DNA from: Allobosea sp. BK604
GTDB lineage: Bacteria; Pseudomonadota; Alphaproteobacteria; Rhizobiales; Beijerinckiaceae
Reading direction: 5' to 3'
Length of the DNA: 64,000 nucleotides
Assembly: GCF_004341515.1 (NCBI RefSeq)
Contig: NZ_SLZF01000005.1
Span: forward strand, 496,001 to 560,000
Shown here: piece by piece, positions 62,527 through 64,000 of the stretch
How positions within the stretch are numbered: position 1 is the first letter of the stretch
How the letters are laid out: each line of letters opens with the position of its first letter
The notes under the pieces: generated by a model
What the model was told of the DNA's origin: nothing
Seen by the model: the letters and a program-made list of their open reading frames with translations, nothing else
The model's database searches: none
Made by a program: the position numbers and the translations under genes

Positions 62527-63342
62527 ATGCGAAACGCCGCCATCATCCTCCTCTCCATGCTATCCGGCGCCGCAATTGCGCAGGAGAGCGAGGTCGAACA
62601 GCTCGCACGCGGACCGACGCGCCCTGCCCAGGTCGCCACGCTCGGGCCGATCCAGGACGGCGTCGTGCGCGCCGTCAAGGTCGTCGAGGGCGACAGGGTC
62701 AAGCGCGGCGACCTTCTGCTCCAGTTGAACGACGACGTGCAGGAGGCACGGATCGGACTGACGCGCGCAGCCGCGGCATCGGACGGCGAGTTGCGCCAGG
62801 CCGAGGTGCAGGCGCAGGAAGCCGAAACCGTGCTCGGGCGCACGCAGGCGGCCGCAGCCCGCAATGCGGCAACGGAATGGGAAGTGCGTCACGCCAGGGC
62901 GCGCCTGGAATCCGCCCGCGCCGCGGTCCAGGCTGCCACCGATCGCCGCAAGGTCGAGCAGCAGCGGCTGGAACTGGAGATCGCGACGCGCGAGACGCTG
63001 ATGATCCGCGCGCCCTTCGACGGCATCGTCACGCGCCTCGATACCGCAGCCGGCGCCACCCTCTCCCGCACCGACCGGCCGATCGTCGTCTCCGATCTCT
63101 CCGCGATCGAGGCGGTTCTCTACCTCCCCGGGCCGCTCTGGCCCCGGCTCAAGCTCGGCAACACCTATCCGCTCGGCCTATCCGCCCCTGTCGGCGGCAA
63201 GCGCGATGGACGCCTGCGCTATATCGAACCGGTGCTCGATGCCGCCTCCGGCCGCTTCCGGGCGATCTTCGTCATCGACAACCAGGACTTTGCCCTGCCG
63301 GCAGGCGTCGAGGCCACGCTCGATTTCTCCGAGGTGATGTGA
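62527..63342 (+). CDS. HlyD-type periplasmic adaptor (membrane-fusion protein)
   Basis: 271 residues. Signal peptide MRNAAIILLSMLSGAAIAQ. A lipoyl-like hairpin (GPIQDGVVRAVKVVEGDRVKRGDLLLQLND) leads to a coiled-coil hairpin (RQAEVQAQEAETVLGRTQAAAA...ARLESARAAVQAATDRRKVEQQRLELEIATRE). The second half-motif is APFDGIVTRLDTAAGATLSRTDRPIVVSDLSAIEAVLYLPG, then a beta-barrel. It lacks a transmembrane anchor, so it is a periplasmic adaptor and joins the M50 protein to the TolC-like duct. It starts 3 bases after the previous stop and overlaps the next gene by ATG/TGA. Confidence 0.92.
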   Translation: MRNAAIILLSMLSGAAIAQESEVEQLARGPTRPAQVATLGPIQDGVVRAVKVVEGDRVKRGDLLLQLNDDVQEARIGLTRAAAASDGELRQAEVQAQEAETVLGRTQAAAARNAATEWEVRHARARLESARAAVQAATDRRKVEQQRLELEIATRETLMIRAPFDGIVTRLDTAAGATLSRTDRPIVVSDLSAIEAVLYLPGPLWPRLKLGNTYPLGLSAPVGGKRDGRLRYIEPVLDAASGRFRAIFVIDNQDFALPAGVEATLDFSEVM

Positions 63343-64000
63343 TGAGCCTCGCCCCTGCCGTTGCCCCCGTAGCGACCGATCCCCTGGCGGAACGGCTGCG
63401 GGAGCTGCGCCTGCAGCGCGGGCGCGACGATTGGCCCGAGCTCGTCCTGAGCGTCAGCCAGGACCTCACGCTGGCCACGCGCGGCGCTCTGGTCGCTGGC
63501 GATCCGCCGGTGCTGCTGGCGCCGAAAGCGCCGGATCGGGAACTGCCGGCTCCGTGGCTCGCCGCCGCGCAGCGCGCGCGGCTTGCTCGTGGCGTCTGGG
63601 CCGGGCCGGAGGGCGCCGGCTGGCTTTTCGCCGTGCCCGTCGGCAGCGTGGCTCCCGTGAACGCCGCCCCGGCGCCGGGCGTGTTGGTCCTGGAAATCGC
63701 AACGCGCCATCAGATCGATCTCGCGCTCACCCGCGAGCGACTCGTCGCAGTCGCGGCCCTGTGCGAGGCGGCGACCCAAGCAGCGGCTGGTGGGCTGGCC
63801 GCCCGGGCGGCGCTCGCGGCCTCCGCGGTCGAAGCCTATTTGCAGGCGCCCGACCGCTCTGCCGGGCTGACCGCGGCGGCCGGCGTCCTCGCGCATGCCA
63901 CCGCCGGTGTCGAGCGGCTCGCTCTGGTCAGGATATCCGGAGCGAGCCCGACGACGATCGCCATCGCCGACCAGCCGGTCGTCGATCGCGCCGGCAATCT
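63342..64000 (+). CDS. GAF-like domain protein of the export locus, partial
   Basis: The first 219 codons are present; the gene continues beyond the window. The visible part begins MSLAPAVAPVATDPLAERLRELRLQRGRDDWPELVLSVSQDL, continues through a beta-rich segment (GWLFAVPVGSVAPVNAAPAPGVLVLEI) and ends in GVERLALVRISGASPTTIAIADQ, which looks like the start of a GAF domain. In related loci such proteins continue with a HlyD-like coiled coil; whether this one does cannot be seen. It overlaps the adaptor gene by one base. Confidence 0.75.
   Translation, partial: MSLAPAVAPVATDPLAERLRELRLQRGRDDWPELVLSVSQDLTLATRGALVAGDPPVLLAPKAPDRELPAPWLAAAQRARLARGVWAGPEGAGWLFAVPVGSVAPVNAAPAPGVLVLEIATRHQIDLALTRERLVAVAALCEAATQAAAGGLAARAALAASAVEAYLQAPDRSAGLTAAAGVLAHATAGVERLALVRISGASPTTIAIADQPVVDRAGN

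Overview
The window is high-GC chromosomal DNA from what looks like a free-living alphaproteobacterium of the order Hyphomicrobiales. A Bosea- or Methylobacterium-like organism is my guess from gene style and intergenic repeats; no rRNA or marker gene confirms it. Gene density is high, overlaps of the ATGA type are frequent, and GTG/TTG starts preceded by good ribosome binding sites are common. I saw no tRNA, rRNA, CRISPR array, transposase or phage gene.

Region 1 (1-8179, all minus strand) is a complete chemosensory operon read right to left: a soluble receptor with two signalling tips, a triple-CheW scaffold, CheB, CheR, CheA, a small STAS-like protein and a CheY that runs off the left edge. 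A separate single-domain response regulator lies upstream. Region 2 (8661-19922) is a stress and oxidative-metabolism stretch: a DUF883/holin-like membrane pair, a large KatE-type catalase, a transglutaminase-like protein, a thiamine-diphosphate oxidase/decarboxylase, a DUF2171 protein, a catalase-fold protein and a periplasmic-type molybdenum aldehyde oxidase paoABC. Region 3 (19956-25225, minus) is a caa3-type cytochrome oxidase operon: CtaG, a tri-haem cytochrome c, subunit II with a C-terminal haem c, and a subunit I-III fusion.

Region 4 (25366-36103) holds DUF2171 and MgtC genes and then a catabolic cluster around a LacI-family regulator: NIPSNAP, SMP-30 lactonase, FAH-family hydrolase, SnoaL-like protein, Ldh2-type dehydrogenase, an amino-acid-type ABC importer (two permeases and a binding protein, no ATPase), an MBL hydrolase and a D-2-hydroxyacid dehydrogenase. 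Two AT-rich palindromes sharing the core TAATATTATC lie in its two divergent promoter regions and probably are the LacI operators. Region 5 (36171-48450) is a mosaic: a small secreted protein, an aldehyde dehydrogenase, a frameshifted winged-helix/TPR regulator, a GNAT protein, small secreted proteins, LuxR and Crp regulators, a broken AraC gene and an alkylsulfatase, interspersed with palindromic repeats.

Region 6 (48586-64000, plus) is the most unusual part. A 3,222-residue repeat protein starts with a LED-R-x-L-F-A motif, has no Sec signal, and is followed without gaps by a TolC-like outer-membrane protein, an M50-peptidase/HlyD-like membrane protein, a HlyD-type periplasmic adaptor and the start of a GAF-like protein. 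This looks like a giant surface or secreted protein with a dedicated export apparatus that has no ABC ATPase in view.
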